Source: Methanobacteriota archaeon (GTDB lineage Archaea > Thermoplasmatota > Poseidoniia > Poseidoniales > Thalassarchaeaceae). From it: a stretch of DNA of 13,171 nt. Every line of letters begins with the position of its first letter. The first letter of the stretch is position 1. The translations under genes were made by a program, and so were the position numbers. The notes below the pieces were generated by a model. The model was not told the origin of the DNA. It saw only the letters and a program-made list of their open reading frames with translations, and did no database searches. Below are positions 6,961 through 13,171 of the stretch, piece after piece. The stretch spans positions 1-13,171 of the forward strand of contig PBPH01000101.1 of assembly GCA_002725475.1 (NCBI GenBank). Direction: 5' to 3'.

Positions 6961-7881
6961 ATGGACGCCAAGAAAATACTTGAGTTTGTGAAGATTGAGC
7001 ATACTCTTTTCTCATTGCCCTTCGTAATAATTGGTTATTTACTCGCCCACAACCAATTCATGCATGAACTACCAACCCAAGCTTGGAGTTTTGATATCAT
7101 CTGGATTCTAATTGCCGCAGTAGGAGCCCGCGGGTTAGCGATGACACTGAATAGAATCATAGATCGTGATATTGATGCTGTAAATCCAAGAACTGCAACG
7201 CGTCACTTAGTCTCAGGGGATTTGTCTATGAAGGCGGCTTGGGGGCTTTCAGCAGCTTTCCTAATTATGCTTTTATTTGGCGCGTGGCAACTTAATGAGG
7301 TCGCGCTGATGATGGCTTGGTTACCGGTCATGGTTTTCGCCATATATCCATACACAAAGCGTTACAGTTGGCTATGCCACTTATGGCTTGGTCTTTGCCT
7401 AGGCCTTGCACCAGCAGGTGCTTGGTTAGCAATTGCTGCTGACGCTCATGGTTGGGGGGCAATTACAGGGATTAGCGACGGGAACCTCCCCTGGTATCCA
7501 ACTATTTTCTTCATTTCTCTTGGGGTAGCACTTTGGATTACGGCCTTCGATATCAATTACGCGCGAATGGATATAGACAGCGATAGAGAAAACGGAATAC
7601 ATTCATTCCCATCAAGATTCAGTGAAGCCACAACAACAAGGACCTCTGTTCAACTTACTTTGCTATGGTTCGCGTGCTTCGCAATCTCAAATCCCATGGA
7701 CGAATTATGGTTTCTGATTTCTGCGGGAGTAATGTCTGTCCTTAACATTGCAGTTATACTATTACACGAGCGTTTTTCTGATTTCCAAACTACATTATTC
7801 CGCGTATCCATGCTCACCGGATGGGTTCTCCTAGGTGCAATAATTATGATGGAACCTACAGGCAATAGCATGATCAACTAA
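6961..7881 (+). CDS. UbiA-family aromatic prenyltransferase (menaquinone/ubiquinone type)
   Basis: Membrane prenyltransferase of 306 residues with about eight to nine hydrophobic helices, joining a polyprenyl diphosphate to an aromatic acid. Both Asp-rich Mg-diphosphate motifs are present: NRIIDRDID at 64-72, and DINYARMDIDSDRENGIHS at 197-215, matching the D-I-x-Y-A-x-x-D-x-x-x-D-R form. YTKRYSWLCHLWLGLCLGLAP at 131-151 is typical of 4-hydroxybenzoate and menaquinone enzymes rather than of the archaeal lipid enzyme DGGGP synthase. The N-terminus KILEFVKIEHTLFSLPF is also usual for this subgroup. It lies one base after ubiD and 11 bases before the short-chain dehydrogenase. Substrate is inferred from subgroup motifs and the ubiD neighbour only. 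Confidence 0.92.
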   Translation: MDAKKILEFVKIEHTLFSLPFVIIGYLLAHNQFMHELPTQAWSFDIIWILIAAVGARGLAMTLNRIIDRDIDAVNPRTATRHLVSGDLSMKAAWGLSAAFLIMLLFGAWQLNEVALMMAWLPVMVFAIYPYTKRYSWLCHLWLGLCLGLAPAGAWLAIAADAHGWGAITGISDGNLPWYPTIFFISLGVALWITAFDINYARMDIDSDRENGIHSFPSRFSEATTTRTSVQLTLLWFACFAISNPMDELWFLISAGVMSVLNIAVILLHERFSDFQTTLFRVSMLTGWVLLGAIIMMEPTGNSMIN

Positions 7882-7892
7882 TAGGTGAAAAT

Positions 7893-8621
7893 ATGGAAAA
7901 ATTGGCAGTGATTACAGGAGGAAGTAGAGGAATTGGGGCCGCCACTGCAAAACGCTTGGCCTCTGAGGGATTTCGTTTGATAATCACATACCACACTGAT
8001 GCACAAGCTGCAGAGAACGTGATATCTAACGTTAGAGAAATCGGTTGTGATTGTGTTGCAGTGAAAGTAGATTGTTCAGATTCTGGCGAAGTGATGGTTC
8101 TTGCAGATCATCCATGGATTTCTGAGGGTGTAGATGCACTCATTTTGAACCATGCAATGTATGAGAGGAAGGAGGCAACGAAACTAACCATCGAATCGCT
8201 CGAACAGACAATGAATGTTAATTTCACAGGTTCTTTTTTGGTTTGGAAGGCACTATCACCATTCCTTACTAAATCTGCAAGTATCGTAGTTTTAGGGAGT
8301 CAATTAGGATTGAAAGGCACTGCAACCGGGGCTGATTACTCTGCCTCAAAAGGAGCCCTTCACGCTTGGGCTAGATCATTAGCAATTGATGTCGCTGAAA
8401 TTGGACAAAGAGTAAATGTAATTGCACCAGGAACAATTGATACCGATCTAGTTGCTGAAGACACCCCTATGAAAAGAAACCAGAGAGAATTAGGAATCCC
8501 GATGAAAAGATTGGGTCGTCCTGATGAGATTGCCAGCGTCGTTTCATTTCTCTTATCAGATGACTCCAGTTACATTACAGGGGCTGTTCTACATGTCAAT
8601 GGTGGGCTATACCGGCCATGA
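7893..8621 (+). CDS. Short-chain dehydrogenase/reductase, FabG-like
   Basis: Classical SDR of 242 residues, an NAD(P)-dependent oxidoreductase. Cofactor motif TGGSRGIG at 8-15; Asn110 in MNVNFTG; catalytic Ser136 (VVLGSQLG), Tyr149 and Lys153 (YSASK); VIAPGTIDTDL at 177-186 after the active site; and the C-terminal YITGAVLHVNGGLY usual for FabG-like enzymes. The structural NNAG motif is replaced by NHAM at 86-89. AGGTGA (7883-7888) precedes the ATG by four bases, and the gene starts 11 bases after ubiA, so it belongs to the same transcription unit. Substrate unknown: ketoacyl reduction or a step on the quinone or isoprenoid are possibilities the sequence alone cannot separate. Confidence 0.88.
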   Translation: MEKLAVITGGSRGIGAATAKRLASEGFRLIITYHTDAQAAENVISNVREIGCDCVAVKVDCSDSGEVMVLADHPWISEGVDALILNHAMYERKEATKLTIESLEQTMNVNFTGSFLVWKALSPFLTKSASIVVLGSQLGLKGTATGADYSASKGALHAWARSLAIDVAEIGQRVNVIAPGTIDTDLVAEDTPMKRNQRELGIPMKRLGRPDEIASVVSFLLSDDSSYITGAVLHVNGGLYRP

Positions 8622-8639
8622 TTAAGGACTATGAATTCA

Positions 8640-8645
8640 AGGGGA
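8640..8645 (+). promoter_or_regulatory. Ribosome binding site of uvrB
   Basis: AGGGGA ends four bases before the ATG at 8650, in the 28-base gap after the dehydrogenase gene, supporting that start and continued co-transcription. Confidence 0.55.
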
Positions 8646-8649
8646 TTTC

Positions 8650-11055
8650 ATGGCAGATGATTCGGTAGACCCATTCGATCTATCCAAAGCAATTGCTGGC
8701 GCTGCAATTGGCAGATTAGATCCTGCCATTTCTTGTTTCCGATTAAACGCTGATTATGACCCTGCTGGAGACCAGCAAGACGCAATTGAAAAAATTATTT
8801 CTCAATTGAAAAATTCACAAGAGAGAACGGTGTTGTTAGGAGTTACCGGTTCAGGAAAAACATTTGCAATGGCTCATGTAATTGAGCGACTGAATATACC
8901 CACACTTGTTCTAAGCCACAACAAAACATTAGCTAGACAGTTGTGGCAGGAAATGTCTTCACTTTTTCCAGAAAATGCGGTAGAGTACTTTGTTAGCCAT
9001 TACGACTACTATCAACCCGAAGCATACCTACCCAAGCGAGATTTGTATATTGACAAAGAGATGCAAATGAATGAGAGAATCGAGCAGGAGAGATTTGCCA
9101 CTGTTGCATCGCTCGTATCTCGTCCAGATGTTATAGCAGTCGGAACCGTATCCTCAATATATGGCCTAAATCCACCAGAAACTTTTCTCAAACAACACGC
9201 AAGAGTTCATGTTGGCCAAGCTATTGAACCATTAGACTTGGTCAAACAACTGGTAGAACTCCAATACCAAAGAGTAACTGGGGAGATTACACGTGGCCAA
9301 ATCCGATGTAGAGGTGAAGTTGTTGATATATGGATGCCAAGTAGGGATGATCCACTTAGGATTTGTTTTGACTTCGATGGGATTACTAGAATAGATGTTT
9401 GTGAAGCGATATCTTGGGAAACTATCGATCAATTAGATGAAGCATGGATTCACCCTAAAGAATTCTTTATGACCAGTCCAGAACGATTTATGCAGGCACT
9501 AGAAGATATTGAATTTGAAATGAGGGAACGGACGCATGTGTTGGAAACCGAAGGTAAAGAACTGGAGGCGCATCGATTAGAAACTCGCACAAATTTTGAC
9601 TTGGAAATGCTAAAAGAAACAGGACATTGCAAAGCAATAGAAAACTATTCTATGCACTTTGATGGAAGAACATATGGACAGAGACCTTACTGTCTTCTAG
9701 ATTTTTTTGCTGCATCCGCAAAACAGTTTCACGGGGATGAGAAAAAATTTCTTGTAATCATGGACGAAAGCCACGTCACCTTACCGCAACTGAAAGGAAT
9801 GTATGCTGGAGACAAATCACGTAAAGATTCGCTAATTGAACATGGTTTCAGGCTACCTTCAGCTGCTGATAACCGGCCATTGATAATCAACGAATTCCAA
9901 AAGTTAGTGCCTAGGATGATATATGTTTCAGCAACACCTGGTGAAAGGGAACTTCGCCACCTAGCAGAAGTTACCGGGCAAGAAGTCCCTAGAGATTTAT
10001 TGCATGTGCCTGGCGGAGGGGGGGTGGAAGAACCTGAACTATTGAAACCTAAACGATCTCCTAGTTTGCTTAATACATTACAAGAAATTAAAGGTGTGGT
10101 CAGAATGGAAATTCGCCCAACCGGCCTATTAGATCCCAATCTCGAAGTAAGACCAACTAAAGGACAGGTTCAGGATTTGTTAGATGAAATCAACCAATGT
10201 GTCAAAAATAATGAGAGAGTATTAGTGACTGTTCTTACAATTAAATTTGCTGAAGAGGTGTCAGAATATTTACAAAGAACCGGAGTTAAATCCCATTATT
10301 TACATTCAGAGATCGATACAATAGAGCGTTCCGAGATTATCAAGGCATTGCGACTCGGACATTTAGACGTAATCGTGGGAATAAATCTGTTAAGAGAAGG
10401 ACTTGATATTCCTGAAGTGTCGCTTGTTGCAATTTTTGACGCTGATCGGCAAGGATTTTTGAGAAATGAACGTTCTTTATTGCAAACAATTGGAAGAGCT
10501 TCACGCAATGAAAATGGTCGAGTTCTAATGTATGCTGATTCCGTTTCAGATGCTATGAAGTCTGCAATTACTCAAACAGTTGAAAGACGCAAAAGGCAGG
10601 AAAAATATAATTTTGATAATAAAATCACACCAAAAACCATCCAAAAAGCACTTCCCGTCATGGGCATAGAAGCCGAGCAATTGCTGTCAGGAACTTCTGG
10701 AAAAGGTGGTTCTGGTGGAAAAAGATTCGTTGGAGGGGTTTCTGGACAGGGTGCAAAGATTCGTGATGAGAGAGATTTTGCTAAGAAGTTTAATCTCGGC
10801 TCGGATGGGTGGGCATCTATTGATAATGCCCTGTCTAGAGTTAGTCAACCATCCATGTCAGATAATTTGGACCACCTTTCACCTAGTTTAGATGATGATC
10901 ATGTTGATTCTTCAAATGTTGAGGTGGGGCGATTAATTTTGAAACTACAAAAGGAAATGAAAATGGCGGCAGGCAGACTAGAATTTGAGAAGGCGGCTCA
11001 ATTGAGAGATCGAATTTTCCAATTGGAAAATAATGGATTGCCCTCAACTGATTAA
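8650..11055 (+). CDS. uvrB: Excinuclease ABC subunit UvrB
   Basis: DNA damage-verifying helicase-like ATPase of nucleotide excision repair, working with UvrA and UvrC. Of 801 residues: Walker A GVTGSGKT at 64-71; damage-probing beta-hairpin YDYYQPEAYLPKRD at 118-131; Walker B MDESH at 371-375; helicase motif SATPG at 427-431; RPTGLLDP at 489-496; GINLLREGLDIPE at 577-589; QTIGRASRN at 612-620; and the C-terminal UVR motif that binds UvrC at about 764-796. Bacterial UvrB is about 670 residues. The excess lies in an N-terminal extension of about 25, an insertion of about 40 between SATPG and RPTGLLDP (about 441-481), and a Gly/Ser- and acid-rich linker of about 80 (680-760) before the UVR motif. 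The frame is intact. UvrABC in mesophilic archaea is generally held to come from bacteria. uvrA and uvrC are not in the window. Confidence 0.97.
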   Translation: MADDSVDPFDLSKAIAGAAIGRLDPAISCFRLNADYDPAGDQQDAIEKIISQLKNSQERTVLLGVTGSGKTFAMAHVIERLNIPTLVLSHNKTLARQLWQEMSSLFPENAVEYFVSHYDYYQPEAYLPKRDLYIDKEMQMNERIEQERFATVASLVSRPDVIAVGTVSSIYGLNPPETFLKQHARVHVGQAIEPLDLVKQLVELQYQRVTGEITRGQIRCRGEVVDIWMPSRDDPLRICFDFDGITRIDVCEAISWETIDQLDEAWIHPKEFFMTSPERFMQALEDIEFEMRERTHVLETEGKELEAHRLETRTNFDLEMLKETGHCKAIENYSMHFDGRTYGQRPYCLLDFFAASAKQFHGDEKKFLVIMDESHVTLPQLKGMYAGDKSRKDSLIEHGFRLPSAADNRPLIINEFQKLVPRMIYVSATPGERELRHLAEVTGQEVPRDLLHVPGGGGVEEPELLKPKRSPSLLNTLQEIKGVVRMEIRPTGLLDPNLEVRPTKGQVQDLLDEINQCVKNNERVLVTVLTIKFAEEVSEYLQRTGVKSHYLHSEIDTIERSEIIKALRLGHLDVIVGINLLREGLDIPEVSLVAIFDADRQGFLRNERSLLQTIGRASRNENGRVLMYADSVSDAMKSAITQTVERRKRQEKYNFDNKITPKTIQKALPVMGIEAEQLLSGTSGKGGSGGKRFVGGVSGQGAKIRDERDFAKKFNLGSDGWASIDNALSRVSQPSMSDNLDHLSPSLDDDHVDSSNVEVGRLILKLQKEMKMAAGRLEFEKAAQLRDRIFQLENNGLPSTD

Positions 11056-11068
11056 TTGAAATCTACGA

Positions 11069-11089
11069 CCCATGTGAGACAATCATGGG
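11069..11089 (+). promoter_or_regulatory. Inverted repeat enclosing the rimK-like start codon
   Basis: CCCATG at 11069-11074 pairs perfectly with CATGGG at 11084-11089 across a nine-base loop. The distal arm contains the ATG (11085-11087), and the only weak ribosome-binding-like bases, GTGAG, lie at the edge of the loop. In an mRNA that includes the uvrB end, this fold would hide the start codon. Six pairs can arise by chance. Confidence 0.35.
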
Positions 11090-11975
11090 CAAGCGGCTTG
11101 AGATAGTGATAATGACCCGCGGCCCTGAATTGTACAGCACCACTAGATTGGCAGCTGCAACTCGTAGAGCTGGCCATGGGGTGAGTTATCTTAATCCAAC
11201 AAGATGCTCAATTGATCTATCAACTGATGGAGCGACCGTGCTATATAATGGAGAGAAGATTGTTCAACCAATGGACTGCATTGTTCCTAGAATTGGGGCA
11301 TCAATCACCCGCCATGGATTAACAATATTAAGGCAATTTCAAGCGGCTGGAGTAAATACCCTAAACCACAGTAACGGAATAGGCGCTAGTAGAGACAAAT
11401 TGAGAGCTCTACAAAGATTCGCGTCCTCGGAACTACCAATTCCAAGAACTGCTTATGCTAGAGGGGCTGCTGATTTACACCATTGCATTGAGACCGTTGG
11501 CGGCACCCCTGTTGTTTTGAAATTATTAGAGGGGACTCAAGGAGTGGGGGTGATGCGTTGCGATACAGTGGCTAGTGCTGAATCGGTGATTGATGTATTA
11601 GCTAGGTTACATCAACCAATTATTGTTCAGGAATATATAGCTGAATCAAAAGGTTCTGACATTAGAGCAATTGTAGTTGGTGACAAGGTGGTAGCATCAA
11701 TGCGAAGAACTGGGAAAAGTGAGGATTTTAGAAGCAATATACACAGAGGAGGAACGGGCGAGAAAGTTGAACTCGAACCGGAAATAGAAAAAATCTGTAT
11801 CGATGCTTGTAAATCTCTACAACTGCAATTTGCTGGAGTGGATTTATTGGAGTCTAATCGTGGGCCACTACTAATGGAAGTAAATTCGTCACCAGGCCTA
11901 GAGGGAATTGAAAGAGCAACAGGAGTAGACATTGCAAATGAAGTAATTACTGAAATTGAACGGATGTGTCACTAA
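11085..11975 (+). CDS. rimK: RimK-family ATP-grasp ligase (alpha-L-glutamate ligase-like)
   Basis: ATP-grasp enzyme of 296 residues that most resembles bacterial RimK, which adds glutamate to the C-terminus of ribosomal protein bS6. N-terminal domain with LEIVIMTRGPELYST (5-19) and CIVPRIGASIT (65-75); Lys146 and glycine-rich EGTQGVGV (149-156) for ATP; VQEYIAESKGSDIRAIVVGD (181-200); DFRSNIHRGG (214-223); and the metal/ATP motif MEVNSSPGLEGIE (264-276). Nearly all are RimK signatures. Archaea lack bS6, so the acceptor here is unknown; archaeal relatives CofF and MptN act on coenzyme F420 and a pterin. ATG 11085 aligns with the RimK N-terminus. It lies 29 bases after uvrB. The symbol follows family resemblance, not a proven reaction. 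Confidence 0.85.
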   Translation: MGKRLEIVIMTRGPELYSTTRLAAATRRAGHGVSYLNPTRCSIDLSTDGATVLYNGEKIVQPMDCIVPRIGASITRHGLTILRQFQAAGVNTLNHSNGIGASRDKLRALQRFASSELPIPRTAYARGAADLHHCIETVGGTPVVLKLLEGTQGVGVMRCDTVASAESVIDVLARLHQPIIVQEYIAESKGSDIRAIVVGDKVVASMRRTGKSEDFRSNIHRGGTGEKVELEPEIEKICIDACKSLQLQFAGVDLLESNRGPLLMEVNSSPGLEGIERATGVDIANEVITEIERMCH

Positions 11976-12004
11976 CCGTTGCGTTCATCATTCATTGGCT
12001 ATTC

Positions 12005-12009
12005 GGGTG
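12005..12009 (+). promoter_or_regulatory. Ribosome binding site deciding the deoxyhypusine synthase start
   Basis: GGGTG ends five bases before the ATG at 12015, which favours that start over the in-frame TTG at 11979, three bases after the RimK stop. Confidence 0.5.
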
Positions 12010-12014
12010 TAATC

Positions 12015-13016
12015 ATGGTGGAGCCAAACGACTTCGATCTTCCTGTGGAAGATTATGATTTCTCGAGTATTTCTGATACATGCTCACTGATAGACCAAAT
12101 GGCAAAGGCTGGTGGATTCACCGCTACTAAAATAGCCGCTGCTAGAGAAGTATTGATTTCGATGTTCGAAGGGCTTGACAGTTCCCGGAATTCATCAAAA
12201 GAAAATGGTCATCTAAATTGGTTGTCTTTCCCCGCCTGCCTTTGCGCAACTGGAACTAGAGGGTTCTTTGTTGAAGCAATTAAAAGAAATCGATTCAACG
12301 TAATTGTCACGACATGTGGGACACTTGATCATGATATTGCTCGTACTTTTCGCGACTATTATCACGGTTCATTTGAACTAGATGATATTGAACTTGGGGA
12401 ACATGGTTTAAACCGGCTTGGAAATGTAATCGTTCCAAACGCTAGTTATGGTGATATAATTGAAGAAATCATGATGCCCATGCTACAAGAAATTGATGAG
12501 GAACGAAGGAAAATAGACCCAGAAAATCCCTGGAAAGGTTTTGGCAGTGTAGAACTATGTTGGGCAATTGGTGACAGAATCGAAGATGAAAATAGCCTAC
12601 TACACTGGGCCGCTAAGAATCGTATCCCAATTGTAATACCTGGAATTTACGATGGTTCTGTTGGGGCGCAGTTATTCATGCACCGACAAAGAGCTAGCGA
12701 TTTTAATCTAGATCTTCTAGCAGATCAACAACTGCTCTCAGACATGGTTTGGACTGCAGATACTTCGCATGCATTAATGATTGGCGGCGGTATTTCCAAA
12801 CACCATGTCATTTGGTGGAATCAGTATCGTGGCGGGTTAGATTCTGCAGTACAAATCACTACAGCACCGGAGCACGATGGTTCGTTATCTGGGGCCCGGT
12901 TACGCGAAGCAATTAGTTGGGGGAAAATTCGAGCTGACGCACCCCAAATTGTAGTTGAAGGGGATGCTTCCTTGTTGTTGCCATTGTTAGGTGCTAGCCT
13001 CTTTGCAGAGAAATGA
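12015..13016 (+). CDS. dhs: Deoxyhypusine synthase (archaeal type)
   Basis: NAD-dependent enzyme of 333 residues that transfers the aminobutyl group of spermidine to one lysine of initiation factor aIF5A, the first step of deoxyhypusine/hypusine formation; cytoplasmic. Visible motifs: TTCGTLDHDIAR at 99-110; DYYHGSF at 114-120; LNRLGNVIVPNASYG at about 132-146; PGIYDGSVGAQLF at 209-221, a substrate region; MIGGGISKHH at 255-264; and APEHDGSLSGAR (284-295) followed by WGKI (302-305), whose Lys304 matches the catalytic lysine that carries the enzyme intermediate. The length is usual for the family. ATG 12015 is chosen for its upstream GGGTG. It lies 39 bases after the RimK-like gene in the same direction, so the two protein-modifying enzymes may share a transcript. 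The family is confined to archaea, eukaryotes and a few bacteria, which supports archaeal origin of the window. Confidence 0.94.
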   Translation: MVEPNDFDLPVEDYDFSSISDTCSLIDQMAKAGGFTATKIAAAREVLISMFEGLDSSRNSSKENGHLNWLSFPACLCATGTRGFFVEAIKRNRFNVIVTTCGTLDHDIARTFRDYYHGSFELDDIELGEHGLNRLGNVIVPNASYGDIIEEIMMPMLQEIDEERRKIDPENPWKGFGSVELCWAIGDRIEDENSLLHWAAKNRIPIVIPGIYDGSVGAQLFMHRQRASDFNLDLLADQQLLSDMVWTADTSHALMIGGGISKHHVIWWNQYRGGLDSAVQITTAPEHDGSLSGARLREAISWGKIRADAPQIVVEGDASLLLPLLGASLFAEK

Positions 13017-13024
13017 ACCTACTA

Positions 13025-13042
13025 AATTGCACTACGGCAATT
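13025..13042. terminator. Perfect inverted repeat between convergent genes
   Basis: AATTGC at 13025-13030 pairs with GCAATT at 13037-13042 across a six-base loop. It begins eight bases after the deoxyhypusine synthase stop and covers the stop codon of the facing gene, where a shared termination or mRNA 3'-end structure could sit. The stem is weak and AT-rich and lacks a T-run, so this is a candidate only. Confidence 0.25.
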
Positions 13043-13171
13043 GATGGGCAATGCTTTCCATCAAACCGATTCTAAATGGAACCAAAGGGTGCCACCCGTT
13101 TAATCCAGCCTTTTGACAAGCAGTATGAAGTGGGCCAAGGTTAGGCCTAGGTGGTGAAATTATTGGCTCGG
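13032..13171 (-). CDS. C-terminal end of an unidentified convergent gene (enters from the right edge)
   Basis: The reverse strand is open from the right edge to a TAG at 13034-13032, giving the last 45 residues of a protein, beginning EPIISPPRPNLGPLHTACQK and ending GLMESIAHQLP. Composition and codon choice look like a real protein, with the third codon position leaning to A/T as in the neighbours, and the alternative reverse frames are closed early. The stop is 15 bases from the deoxyhypusine synthase stop, the tight convergent spacing expected in this compact genome. No family recognised. An open stretch of this length also occurs by chance fairly often, so confidence is moderate. Confidence 0.5.
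   Translation of the reverse strand, partial: EPIISPPRPNLGPLHTACQKAGLNGWHPLVPFRIGLMESIAHQLP

Noticed and set aside
8631..8660. Mini-ORF (ATG, nine codons, TGA) overlapping the uvrB start
   Set aside because: No ribosome binding site of its own, and such short frames are frequent; nothing supports leader-peptide control.
9729..10139. 136-codon open frame on the minus strand inside uvrB
   Set aside because: It lies wholly opposite conserved UvrB sequence, is Ser/Pro-rich without any domain, and lacks a ribosome binding site; an antisense shadow.
11627..11932. 101-codon minus-strand open frame inside the rimK-like gene
   Set aside because: Mirror of conserved ATP-grasp motifs; Ser/Pro-rich shadow.
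11979..12014. TTG start for deoxyhypusine synthase
   Set aside because: A rare start codon with no ribosome binding site; the ATG at 12015 has GGGTG upstream.
1..13171. CRISPR arrays, insertion sequences, tRNA/rRNA genes, phage or defence systems
   Set aside because: No regularly spaced repeats, transposase or integrase motifs, tRNA-like folds or defence domains were seen; the genes are housekeeping and respiratory.

Overview
The window reads as a compact stretch of archaeal chromosome. The best guess is a marine Thermoplasmatota lineage such as Marine Group II (Poseidoniales), by inference and not by any search. Archaeal pointers are a deoxyhypusine synthase, a geranylgeranyl-reductase-family flavoprotein, a long archaeal-type FKBP, GGTG/GGAG-type ribosome binding sites and a TATA-like element at leaderless spacing. 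Mixed with these are genes of bacterial character (UvrB, a RimK-like ligase, CcmF, UbiD/UbiA). Intergenic gaps are mostly 10-80 bases and no gene-free stretch reaches 300 bases.

Left half (minus strand, reading right to left from about 4817): a geranylgeranyl-reductase-family flavoprotein, a large CcmF-type cytochrome c haem lyase, an FKBP-type prolyl isomerase with a His/Asp tail, and the first 43 codons of an unidentified membrane protein running off the left edge. A divergent intergenic region at about 4818-4916 separates these from the right half.

Right half (plus strand): a UbiD-family decarboxylase and a UbiA-family prenyltransferase almost abutting, an FabG-like short-chain dehydrogenase, the excision-repair helicase UvrB with lineage-specific insertions, a RimK-like ATP-grasp ligase, and deoxyhypusine synthase. 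A probable convergent gene on the minus strand enters from the right edge and stops 15 bases beyond the deoxyhypusine synthase stop.

Functionally, UbiD plus UbiA, with the flavoprotein reductase across the promoter, look like late steps of quinone (probably menaquinone-type) synthesis and side-chain saturation. CcmF beside them would serve cytochrome c maturation, so the centre of the window has a respiratory theme. The right end joins DNA repair with two protein-modifying enzymes. I see no CRISPR, mobile element, tRNA, rRNA or defence system. The more interesting points are the UvrB insertions, the archaeal RimK-like enzyme with a hairpin over its start codon, the oversized CcmF, and the two edge genes.
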